Assembly (NCBI GenBank): GCA_030612785.1
Contig: JAUWNF010000021.1
Coordinates: 1 to 15,256, forward strand
Length of the DNA stretch: 15,256 nucleotides
Source of the DNA: Phycisphaerales bacterium
Lineage (GTDB): Bacteria > Planctomycetota > Phycisphaerae > UBA1845
Reading direction: 5' to 3'
Below the pieces are notes generated by a model. It was given only the letters and a program-made list of their open reading frames with translations, did no database searches and was not told where the DNA came from. Each line of letters starts with the position of its first letter. The first letter of the stretch is position 1. This document shows, in pieces, positions 1 through 5,609 of the stretch. The translations under genes were made by a program, and so were the position numbers.

Positions 1-1
1 G

Positions 2-223
2 GTGTACTTGCACGCTATCGGCGGGGCGGCGACCCTGATCGCCGAAAGCTGCAAAGAGGTCATCGACGTTTACAAGCTCGACTTCGGCGTGCCCGAAGCC
101 TTCTGGAAAATCCGCGTCGAGGACTTCCCCTGCGTGGTCACTATGGACTCGCACGGCAACAGCTTGCACGACAAGGTCCGTAGCGACTCCGAGCAGAAGC
201 TCCAGCAGCTTTTGGCGCAGTAG
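2..223 (+). CDS. Class I fumarase / tartrate dehydratase-type hydratase, C-terminal end (5' truncated)
   Basis: Only the last 73 residues are in the window; the gene enters from the left, so the GTG at base 2 is an internal codon and not a start. The piece carries HAIGGAA near its beginning, then FGVPEAFWKIRVEDFP and VTMDSHGNSL, which match the C-terminal (beta) domain of Fe-S-dependent class I fumarases and the beta subunit of L(+)-tartrate dehydratase. In this family the domain works with the alpha part that holds the 4Fe-4S cluster to add or remove water at a dicarboxylate such as fumarate/malate. Whether this is a separate beta subunit or the end of a fused enzyme cannot be seen. It is followed by an intrinsic terminator and therefore probably ends its transcription unit. 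Confidence 0.85.
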   Translation: MYLHAIGGAATLIAESCKEVIDVYKLDFGVPEAFWKIRVEDFPCVVTMDSHGNSLHDKVRSDSEQKLQQLLAQ

Positions 224-264
224 AGGGTCATCGTGGATTGAGAACCCGTGTCGGGGACCAGAGG

Positions 265-290
265 CCCGCGAGAACCACTCGCGGGTTTCC
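265..290 (+). terminator. Intrinsic terminator after the fumarase gene
   Basis: A perfect 8-bp stem, CCCGCGAG (265-272) with CTCGCGGG (278-285), closes a 5-nt loop (AACCA) and is followed by TTTCC. It lies 42 bases after the fumarase stop and separates that gene from the toxin-antitoxin pair. The T tract is short, so efficiency is uncertain. Confidence 0.7.
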
Positions 291-301
291 CTGGGTTGTG
301 G

Positions 302-307
302 TACAAT
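302..307 (+). promoter_or_regulatory. Probable -10 box of the toxin-antitoxin operon
   Basis: TACAAT matches the sigma-70 -10 consensus at five of six bases and lies 17 bases before the antitoxin ATG, between the terminator and a GAGGTG ribosome-binding site (315-320). No convincing -35 hexamer is visible at the right distance. The leader would be very short. Confidence 0.4.
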
Positions 308-324
308 CGCCGTTGAGGTGAGCT

Positions 325-546
325 ATGACGTATCGCGGTAAAGTCCAAGGCGGCGTGGTGATCTTGGAGGTCGGGGCGAAGCTGCCGGAAGGCGCCGAGG
401 TTCAAATCGTTCTTCATCCGGACTCGGAGGCCAACGCTCCGACACTCTACGAGCGACTGGAACCGGTGATCGGCAAGACCAAGGGGTTGCCCCCGGACGC
501 CTCGAAGTATGTGGACCACTACCTGTATGGGCATCCTAAGGCATGA
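325..546 (+). CDS. Putative antitoxin of a PIN-toxin module (AF2212/DUF104-like)
   Basis: A 73-residue protein. Residues 1-31 read as short beta strands with the pattern YRGKVQGGVVILE...LPEGAEVQI, like the AF2212/DUF104-type antitoxin N-terminus. The tail (LPPDASKYVDHYLYGHPK) would be the part expected to wrap the toxin. GAGGTG four bases before ATG supports the start. The stop overlaps the start of the PIN gene (ATGA, 543-546), the usual coupling in type II modules, so its inferred job is to neutralise the PIN nuclease and perhaps autoregulate the operon. Assignment to DUF104 is by overall pattern, not a decisive motif; the pairing with a PIN toxin is the stronger evidence. Confidence 0.7.
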   Translation: MTYRGKVQGGVVILEVGAKLPEGAEVQIVLHPDSEANAPTLYERLEPVIGKTKGLPPDASKYVDHYLYGHPKA

Positions 547-944
547 TCTCTGTCTTCGCCGACACCTCGTTCTATGTGGCCGTCCTCAATCCGCGTGATA
601 CCGCGTACTCTCGGGCCCGCGAGTGGACCCAGGGATTTCGCGGCATTGTCGTCACCACAGATTTCGTGCTCACCGAGCTGGGCAATTGGCTTGCCCGTTC
701 GGGCGACCGCGCGGTCTTTGTGGAACTTGTCGAGCGCGTGCAAGCGGATGCGCATGCGGCGATCGTACCGGCCAGTCGTTCCCTTTGGGAACGCGGCTTT
801 CGGCTCTACGTGGAACGGCCAGACAAGGACTGGTCCATGACCGACTGTGTTTCCTTCGAGGTCATGCGGGAACAAGGGATCACAGAAGCCTTGACCGCCG
901 ATCGCCATTTTGAACAGGCAGGATTCGTCGCCTTACTCAAGTAG
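543..944 (+). CDS. PIN-domain ribonuclease toxin (VapC-like)
   Basis: A 133-residue single-domain protein, the normal VapC length. The acidic active-site set is complete: D7 in FADTSFYVA, E45 in LTELGNW, D101 in SMTDCVSF and D120 in TADRHF. In PIN nucleases these bind Mg2+/Mn2+ to cleave RNA, typically tRNA or rRNA in VapC toxins. Translation is coupled to the upstream antitoxin through the ATGA overlap. Nothing looks truncated, so the toxin should be active if released. The target RNA cannot be inferred from sequence. The module is isolated, with a terminator on its left and a non-coding stretch on its right. Confidence 0.88.
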   Translation: MISVFADTSFYVAVLNPRDTAYSRAREWTQGFRGIVVTTDFVLTELGNWLARSGDRAVFVELVERVQADAHAAIVPASRSLWERGFRLYVERPDKDWSMTDCVSFEVMREQGITEALTADRHFEQAGFVALLK

Positions 945-1046
945 GCCGGTTCCTTTCCGACGCCATGAGACGATTCCGTTCCGGTGGCGAAGACCCGGCC
1001 AGCATAATGAGCGCAGCTTGGCCATGAAAAACGGTACGGCGTTTAA

Positions 1047-1116
1047 CATGGTCAAGGACCGCCTCGAAAGGTTCCCCACGAAGATGTGAAGTGACCAGCG
1101 GCGGTCCTTGACCATG
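1047..1116. repeat. Perfect 17-bp inverted repeat in the leader of the Cys/Met lyase gene
   Basis: The arms at 1047-1063 and 1100-1116 are exact reverse complements (CATGGTCAAGGACCGCC and GGCGGTCCTTGACCATG) with 36 bases between them. The whole lies in the gap 945-1173, which has no credible gene. No T tract follows on either strand, so it is not a standard terminator. It could be a regulatory stem in the lyase mRNA leader, an operator, or the remnant of a small inverted-repeat element; no flanking duplication was recognised. Confidence 0.75.
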
Positions 1117-1173
1117 CTGCCGGCCGCTACCACGACATAAGCATTTGCCGCGAAACTTGCACAGGATGGTACC

Positions 1174-2391
1174 ATGAAAGAACACAGCGACATGGCTCCG
1201 GAATCACTGGTCGTTCACGCCGGCGTCGAGGAGAACGAGCACCTCGCCGTCGTCCCGCCGATCTACCAGACCTCGACCTTCGCCTTCGACAGCGCCGAAC
1301 AGGGGGCGGCCCTCTTCGCCGGCGAGCGCAAGGGGTATATCTATTCGCGGATGGGCAATCCCACCGTGGAGGGCCTGGAGAAGAGCATCGCGGCTCTCGA
1401 GGGCGGCTACGCCGGGCTGGCGTGCGGTAGCGGTATGGCGGCCATCCATACCACGTTCGCCGTCCTGTTGCAGGCGGGCGACCACCTGATCTGCTCCGAC
1501 GCGGTTTACGGTCCCACCTGTACGCTGGTCGAAACCATCCTGCCCCGCTTCGGGATCGAGTGTACGGTCATGAACACCTCGGACTTGGCCGCCGTTGAGC
1601 AGACCATGCGCCCCAACACCAAGGTCATCTACATCGAGACCCCCGGCAACCCGACGCTGGTCATTTCGGACCTCGAAGCCGTTTGCGAGTTGGCCCACCG
1701 CCTCGGGGCCAAGGTGGTGGTCGACAACACGTTTATGACTCCGATCCTGCAACAGCCGTTTCGCTGGGGCGTAGACGTGGTGGTGCACAGTCTGACCAAG
1801 TTCCTCAACGGTCACGCCGACGTGGTGGGCGGCATCATCGTGGTCCAAGACGAAGCCCAGTATGCAACGTTTCGCAAGACGCTTAACCAACTCGGCGGCG
1901 TGCTCGCGCCGTTCGAGTCCTTCCTGGTGCATCGCGGCATCAAGACGTTGGCCTTGCGCATGCAGCGGCATTGCGAAAACGCCGCGCCGGTCGCCGAGTT
2001 TCTCGAGCAGCATTCGGCTGTCGAGTGGGTCCGCTTCCCCGGTTTGAAGAGTCATCCCCAGTACGAGATCGCCCGCAAGCAGATGTCCGGCCCGGGCGGG
2101 ATAATCGCCTTCGGTCTAAAGGGCGGCATCGACGCCGGACGCAAGATGATGAACGCGATCAAGTTCTGCGGGCTGGCGGTGAGCCTGGGCGGCGTGGAGA
2201 CTCTCATCCAGCATCCGCCCAGTATGACCCACGCCTCGATGGGGGCGGAGGCCCGTCGCCGGGCGAACATCAGCGACGGCCTGGTGCGCATCTCCGTCGG
2301 TATCGAGAATGTCAAAGACATCATCGCCGACCTGGAGCAGGCCCTGGCCGCCGCCGGAACCCGTGCTACCACCGTATCTAAACCTGCCTAG
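1174..2391 (+). CDS. PLP-dependent Cys/Met metabolism enzyme (cystathionine/methionine gamma-lyase family)
   Basis: A 405-residue, full-length fold-type I PLP enzyme of the MetB/MetC/MGL family, which cleaves or exchanges C-S bonds of sulfur amino acids. Visible motifs: YSRMGNPT (57-64, phosphate contacts from the neighbouring subunit), CGSGMAAI (84-91), the ring-stacking Y112 in VYGPT, YIETPGNPT (153-161), D184 in DNTF under the pyridine nitrogen, and the Schiff-base lysine K209 in HSLTKFLNGH. The C-terminal SLGGVETLIQHP-MTHA block is also typical. The position after Y112-G is proline, where Pseudomonas-type methionine gamma-lyase has its active-site cysteine, so exact specificity (gamma-lyase, gamma-synthase or sulfhydrylase) is open. 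AGGATG five bases before ATG supports the start at 1174 over the ATG at 1192. It converges with the radical SAM gene. Confidence 0.9.
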   Translation: MKEHSDMAPESLVVHAGVEENEHLAVVPPIYQTSTFAFDSAEQGAALFAGERKGYIYSRMGNPTVEGLEKSIAALEGGYAGLACGSGMAAIHTTFAVLLQAGDHLICSDAVYGPTCTLVETILPRFGIECTVMNTSDLAAVEQTMRPNTKVIYIETPGNPTLVISDLEAVCELAHRLGAKVVVDNTFMTPILQQPFRWGVDVVVHSLTKFLNGHADVVGGIIVVQDEAQYATFRKTLNQLGGVLAPFESFLVHRGIKTLALRMQRHCENAAPVAEFLEQHSAVEWVRFPGLKSHPQYEIARKQMSGPGGIIAFGLKGGIDAGRKMMNAIKFCGLAVSLGGVETLIQHPPSMTHASMGAEARRRANISDGLVRISVGIENVKDIIADLEQALAAAGTRATTVSKPA

Positions 2392-2411
2392 CCCGCGGAT
2401 CTTCGGGTTAG

Positions 2412-2460
2412 CACAAACGGGACCAGGCGTTGCGAGAGTATGTCCCGGTCGCGGTTTGTG
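2412..2460. terminator. Imperfect hairpin between convergent genes (possible bidirectional terminator)
   Basis: CACAAAC (2412-2418) pairs with GTTTGTG (2454-2460) and the adjoining GGGAC (2419-2423) pairs with GTCCC (2442-2446), leaving a 7-base bulge on one side. It lies in the 73-base gap between the lyase stop and the radical SAM stop. No T tract is present on either strand, so the terminator role is only inferred from position. Confidence 0.3.
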
Positions 2461-2464
2461 AAGG

Positions 2465-3670
2465 TCACGCGCGCGGTTTGAACGCCAAGGCCTGGTCCTG
2501 CGACCAGATGCCGGGGATCTTCGTGCCACAGTCGGGGCATTTGCCGTCTTTGATCCGATTCGCGACGACGCGGAACCCCACCCGCTTGATGATTTCCTTC
2601 TTGCAGTGGTGGCAATACGTGTTTTCACCGGGGTGCATGCGGACGTTGCCGGTATAGACGTAATGGACCCCCGCATCCAAGGCGATCTTGCGGCAGCGCT
2701 CGATGGTCGAAACCGGCGTGCGCGGCAGGTTGGTAATCCGATACGTGGGATGAAAGCGGGTGAAGTGCATGGGCACGTCCGGACCGAGGTGCTCGAGCAC
2801 CCACCTGCTCATCTGCTCGATTTCGTCCGGGGAGTCGTTGAGCGTGGGGATAATCAGAACGACCAACTCGAACCAGATACCAATGTCCTTGAGTATCTCC
2901 AGCACCTTCAGCACCGGCTTCAGTTCGCCCGCGCACTGCTCGGCATAGAACGTTTCGGTGAAGGCCTTGAGATCGATCTTGACGCCGGTGAGGTGCCGAC
3001 ACAACTCGCGCAGCGGCTTTTCCTGAATGTAGCCGTTGGAGATCATTACGCTGCCCACGCCCCGGGCGCGTCCCAGTGCGGCCGTGTCGTGCATGTATTC
3101 ATAGAAGATAACCGGCTCGGAATACGTATAGGCGATCGTGGGGCAGCCGCTCGCCCGGCACGTCGCCACCAGCCTCTCCGGCGGCACCTCGACGCTGTTC
3201 ACCTGTTCCGGTCGGAACTGGCTGATTTGCCAGTTCTGGCAGAACTTGCACTCGATGTTGCAGCCGGCGGTGGCAATGGAAAAGGCGGTGGTGCCGGGCA
3301 GATAATGGAACAGCGGTTTCTTCTCGATCGGATCGACATTGGCCGAGCACAGCGCCCCGTAGACCAGCGTTTGATAGCTGCCGCCCTGGTTCTCGCGCAC
3401 CCCGCAGTAGCCGCGCTCGACGTCCGCCACCTGGCACTCGCGCGGGCACAGCATGCATTTCACGCGCTTCTGCTCGCCCTTCTCCCAGAACCGGGCCGGA
3501 TGTCGGATCACGCCCTTGAGCCTCGGCCCCTCCAGGGCACCCGTGCCCGCGACGTCCTGTCCCAGCGTCGGACAGACTCGACATAACGCACCTGCCGCGC
3601 CGCAAGCTACCCCCCAACGAAGCCAATCGCGGCGCGTCGGTGTACGAAATAGGTTATCGAGGCAGTCCAC
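2465..3670 (-). CDS. amrS: Radical SAM enzyme of the AmmeMemoRadiSam system (AmrS), with Tat-like leader
   Basis: A 401-residue protein from the GTG at 3670; GAGGTG four bases upstream (3675-3680) decides this start. A longer reading from an ATG at 3763 would begin inside a dispersed repeat and is rejected. Order of parts: TRRDWLRWG with a short hydrophobic stretch (residues 12-30, twin-arginine-like); CMLCPREC...GYCGVREN (cysteines 72, 75, 79, 89), as in PflA-related enzymes; the radical SAM triad C137-x3-C141-x2-C144 in TAGCNIECKFCQNW, which binds the 4Fe-4S cluster that cleaves S-adenosylmethionine; and a C-terminal zinc-ribbon-like pair, C353-x2-C356 and C378-x2-C381, in the family's CHHC...DGKCPDCG context. 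It is the third component beside the Memo-AMMECR1 fusion of this cluster. Its substrate is unknown. A Tat leader on a radical SAM enzyme is unusual and unproven. Confidence 0.88.
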   Translation of the reverse strand: MDCLDNLFRTPTRRDWLRWGVACGAAGALCRVCPTLGQDVAGTGALEGPRLKGVIRHPARFWEKGEQKRVKCMLCPRECQVADVERGYCGVRENQGGSYQTLVYGALCSANVDPIEKKPLFHYLPGTTAFSIATAGCNIECKFCQNWQISQFRPEQVNSVEVPPERLVATCRASGCPTIAYTYSEPVIFYEYMHDTAALGRARGVGSVMISNGYIQEKPLRELCRHLTGVKIDLKAFTETFYAEQCAGELKPVLKVLEILKDIGIWFELVVLIIPTLNDSPDEIEQMSRWVLEHLGPDVPMHFTRFHPTYRITNLPRTPVSTIERCRKIALDAGVHYVYTGNVRMHPGENTYCHHCKKEIIKRVGFRVVANRIKDGKCPDCGTKIPGIWSQDQALAFKPRA

Positions 3671-3715
3671 ATTACACCTCGATGCAGTATTCCCCACGTT
3701 CGTGGTGCTCCTCAA

Positions 3716-3777
3716 GGTAACATCACTCCTTGTGGGTAACGAAAAACGGGGCGCCGCCCACAAGGGGCGACGCTACA
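3716..3777 (+). repeat. Dispersed quasi-palindromic element, copy 1
   Basis: A 62-base unit whose right arm CACAAGGGGCGACGCTACA is identical to that of copy 2 and whose core GGTAACGAAAAACG differs from copy 2 by one base. The left arm is more diverged (13 of 19 matches). It fills most of the gap between DUF362 and the radical SAM gene and lies 46 bases before the GTG start, so it would be in the mRNA leader or intercistronic RNA. Confidence 0.85.
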
Positions 3778-3790
3778 AACTGACATGACA

Positions 3791-4789
3791 TCATACTTCG
3801 ATCCGTTCGATCTTGCTTAAATCGTCCACACCCAGTCCCCGGGCGGCCGCAGTGGCGATGTGTTTCGGCGGACGCTGCTCCTCGGCCAGCGACTTGAAAC
3901 CCTCCGCCTTGCGCTTCGCCTCCAGTAGATCAGCCGCCACCGCATCGGCGGCCACGAAATCGTTACTCACCACCAACCCGCCGAACGGCCAGGCGAAGCC
4001 CGCGTGCTTCCCCGGCCCGGCGTGGTACTGAGCCCGCGTAGCGTCACAGACCGTCAACCGCCACTTGGGGGCGATGAGCCGGTGCGATACCACGTCAGCT
4101 ATATAGGGGTCGCAATTATGATCGTGATACTTGTTGGGGTTGTGGATCGCACCGAAGAAGTTCTTCATCCCCAGCGAAACCCCCGCCAGGTTGTGGTCCT
4201 TTAGCACCGGCATGCTGATCAGGGCGTCGATCCGCTCGGCCACGATGCGCGAGAAGCACGAGCCGATCCGTCCGCGCGATTCGATCTGGCGTTGATACCC
4301 GGCACCGATCCGTTCGGCGTCGGTCCCCCGACATTGTACTCCGCGGCCGGACTTGTTGATCTTGAACCCCGCGGCCGCCAACTCTACGTCAAACCGGTCC
4401 CAGATGATGATGTTCTCGGGAGGCAGCCCCGCCGCCAGTAGCCCCGCCACCACTGCCTCGACCACCACCGGTTGCGTGGACAGCCCCAGCGTGTTCACCT
4501 TGATGCCGACGCGGTCCTTGGGACCGAACAGTTTGGCCCAGGCCGCAGCCGCGTCGGCGGTACCCGTCAGTTTTTGCATCGCCGCGCCGAGCAGCTTCCG
4601 CAGGAGATCAGCGTGCTCCGCGACGGAGCCGCTGGTCAGAGCCTCGTCACGAGCGATCACCACGCGCGACGCCGGGTCTTTGGCCTCTGCCGCGCCAAAG
4701 GCCGAAAGACGATATCCGGAGAATGCCACGCCAGTGGCAATGACACCGACGTGAGCCAGAAAACCTCGTCGAGTATGCTGGTCGGACAT
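3791..4789 (-). CDS. DUF362 family protein with Tat signal
   Basis: A 332-residue protein starting at the ATG at 4789 (GGGGA about six bases upstream). The frame stays open upstream to 5308, but that stretch is repeat sequence and is not counted. Residues 5-30 form a classic twin-arginine leader: THRR-type TRRGFLAHVGV, a hydrophobic stretch, and an AFGAAEA cleavage-like region near 31-36. The body carries DUF362 hallmarks: VGIKVN (94-99), a proline-rich turn and IIIWDR (127-132), and MPVLKDHN...GMKNFFGAIHNP (193-218). DUF362 has no established reaction that I know; Tat export suggests a folded, perhaps cofactor-bearing, periplasmic protein. It stands between the Memo-AMMECR1/nucleotidyltransferase pair and the radical SAM gene on the same strand, implying a shared function. 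Confidence 0.85.
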   Translation of the reverse strand: MSDQHTRRGFLAHVGVIATGVAFSGYRLSAFGAAEAKDPASRVVIARDEALTSGSVAEHADLLRKLLGAAMQKLTGTADAAAAWAKLFGPKDRVGIKVNTLGLSTQPVVVEAVVAGLLAAGLPPENIIIWDRFDVELAAAGFKINKSGRGVQCRGTDAERIGAGYQRQIESRGRIGSCFSRIVAERIDALISMPVLKDHNLAGVSLGMKNFFGAIHNPNKYHDHNCDPYIADVVSHRLIAPKWRLTVCDATRAQYHAGPGKHAGFAWPFGGLVVSNDFVAADAVAADLLEAKRKAEGFKSLAEEQRPPKHIATAAARGLGVDDLSKIERIEV

Positions 4790-4801
4790 GGTGATCCCCA
4801 A

Positions 4802-4864
4802 TGTAGCGTTACCCCTCGTGGGTGACGAAAAACGATTACGCTGCTCACAAGGGGCGACGCTACA
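4802..4864 (+). repeat. Dispersed quasi-palindromic element, copy 2 (best copy)
   Basis: A 63-base unit with terminal TGTAGCGT and ACGCTACA. The 19-base arms (4802-4820 and 4846-4864) match at 16 positions when inverted, around the asymmetric core GGTGACGAAAAACG. It ends 13 bases before the DUF362 ATG, leaving room only for the ribosome-binding site, so as RNA it would fold directly next to the start region. Confidence 0.9.
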
Positions 4865-5042
4865 GATTAAATCCTCGTTAATCCACCGCCTCTGGCGGTG
4901 AAAACTGAAAGGGCTCTGCCGTTGCAAGTGCTTTACCGGCCGGCTGTAGCCACTGGTACGGTAGGCCCTGCCCATCGCCGCCTGCGTTGAGCCATCAAAC
5001 CGGGCTCCTCCCGACAGCGGTCTAATCCCCAAAGGTGATGTC

Positions 5043-5079
5043 GGAATAAAGCCCAGGGCGAGCACCGCGAGCCCTGGGT
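5043..5079 (+). repeat. CCCAGGGC stem-loop, copy A
   Basis: The unit reads GGAATAAAGCCCAGGGCGA, an 11-base loop, then GCCCTGGGT. The stem is CCCAGGGC 5052-5059 with GCCCTGGG 5071-5078. A second copy lies in the opposite orientation at 5218-5256. I associate such CCCAGGGC stem-loops with planctomycete intergenic DNA, from memory only. Confidence 0.75.
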
Positions 5080-5217
5080 CAGCAGGTTCGTCAGCCCGAG
5101 CCCCCGAAGCGGGGCGGCGGAAATGTACGCACCGGAACGGCTTCTTGCAGGACGCTCTAGCGAATCGGCGATTTCCGTCGCCCTTTTCAAGGGCTATGGT
5201 TTGTGCGGCGTCTGCCA

Positions 5218-5256
5218 ACCCAGGGCTCCGCTCCGCTTCGCCCTGGGCTCTATTCC
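5218..5256 (-). repeat. CCCAGGGC stem-loop, copy B (inverted relative to copy A)
   Basis: On the minus strand it reads GGAATAGAGCCCAGGGCGA, a 13-base loop region, then GCCCTGGGT. The stem is 5219-5226 with 5240-5247. The first 19 bases match copy A with a single difference, while the loops differ, as expected of a mobile or recombining repeat family. Confidence 0.75.
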
Positions 5257-5291
5257 ACCGTCCGCTCCGCGGACTGCGATGGCCGAGTGGA

Positions 5292-5609
5292 TCATCGGGG
5301 TTGTTCATACAGTATCTTGCCTTCCGACTCGATTACTTGGATGAGCGAATTGCGGTACTGGCGTTGCTGTTGAACCTCCTGCGGTGTGTGCACGACCAGG
5401 TCCATCGCCCACCGATGCAGACCGAACAACGCGTTAATCACCCGCACGCGCTGCGTCGGCGGCTCGTCAGTTTCCATCTCCACCATCAGGTCCAGGTCGC
5501 TGTCCGGGCGGGTGTCTCCCCGCGCCCGGCTGCCGAACAACACGATCCGCCGCGGCCGGAAAGCCTCCGTGATCTTCCGGACAATCTCCTCGATCGGCGG
5601 TTCAATCAT
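5292..5609 (-). CDS. Minimal nucleotidyltransferase (MNT family)
   Basis: A 105-residue protein from the ATG at 5609. An upstream ATG at 5615 abuts the AAGGGGGG ribosome-binding site with no spacing, while 5609 is six bases from it. Signature: LFGSRARGD (24-32) followed by D38-x-D40 in DSDLDLMV and a third aspartate, D70, in AMDLVV. These are the Mg2+/NTP-binding residues of the pol-beta-type fold. MNT proteins transfer nucleotides to RNA or protein, often as antitoxins to HEPN partners, but no HEPN gene is adjacent. Its start lies 8 bases inside the end of the Memo-AMMECR1 gene, so translation is probably coupled. This suggests a role with that cluster or a captured stray gene; the substrate is unknown. 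Confidence 0.85.
   Translation of the reverse strand: MIEPPIEEIVRKITEAFRPRRIVLFGSRARGDTRPDSDLDLMVEMETDEPPTQRVRVINALFGLHRWAMDLVVHTPQEVQQQRQYRNSLIQVIESEGKILYEQPR

Larger units (their letters stand above)
4884..5274. repeat. Mosaic of short palindromes in the 500-bp gap between nucleotidyltransferase and DUF362 genes
   Basis: No credible gene lies in 4790-5291. Besides dispersed-element copy 2, it holds perfect stems at 4884-4900 (CACCGCC/GGCGGTG), 5102-5114 (CCCCG/CGGGG), 5180-5194 (GCCCTT/AAGGGC) and 5260-5274 (GTCCGC/GCGGAC), plus the two CCCAGGGC stem-loops listed separately. Loops are three bases in these four stems. Stacked palindromes of this style look like REP/BOX-type intergenic sequence. 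The open frame running through it on the minus strand is a by-product of high GC. Confidence 0.7.

Noticed and set aside
933..1193. Two minus-strand small frames in the gap before the lyase gene
   Set aside because: Low-complexity translations without a ribosome-binding site or domain. They cross the inverted repeat and the lyase start.
2606..3586. Plus-strand open frame (326 residues) opposite the radical SAM gene
   Set aside because: Antisense shadow; the minus strand carries all the cysteine motifs.
3671..3763. 31-residue extension of the radical SAM protein from an ATG at 3763
   Set aside because: The ATG is inside dispersed repeat copy 1. The GTG at 3670 has a proper ribosome-binding site and the twin-arginine leader follows it.
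4790..5308. N-terminal 173-residue extension of the DUF362 reading frame
   Set aside because: It runs through repeat copy 2 and the palindrome mosaic and overlaps the MNT gene. The Tat leader beginning at 4789 is the natural N-terminus.
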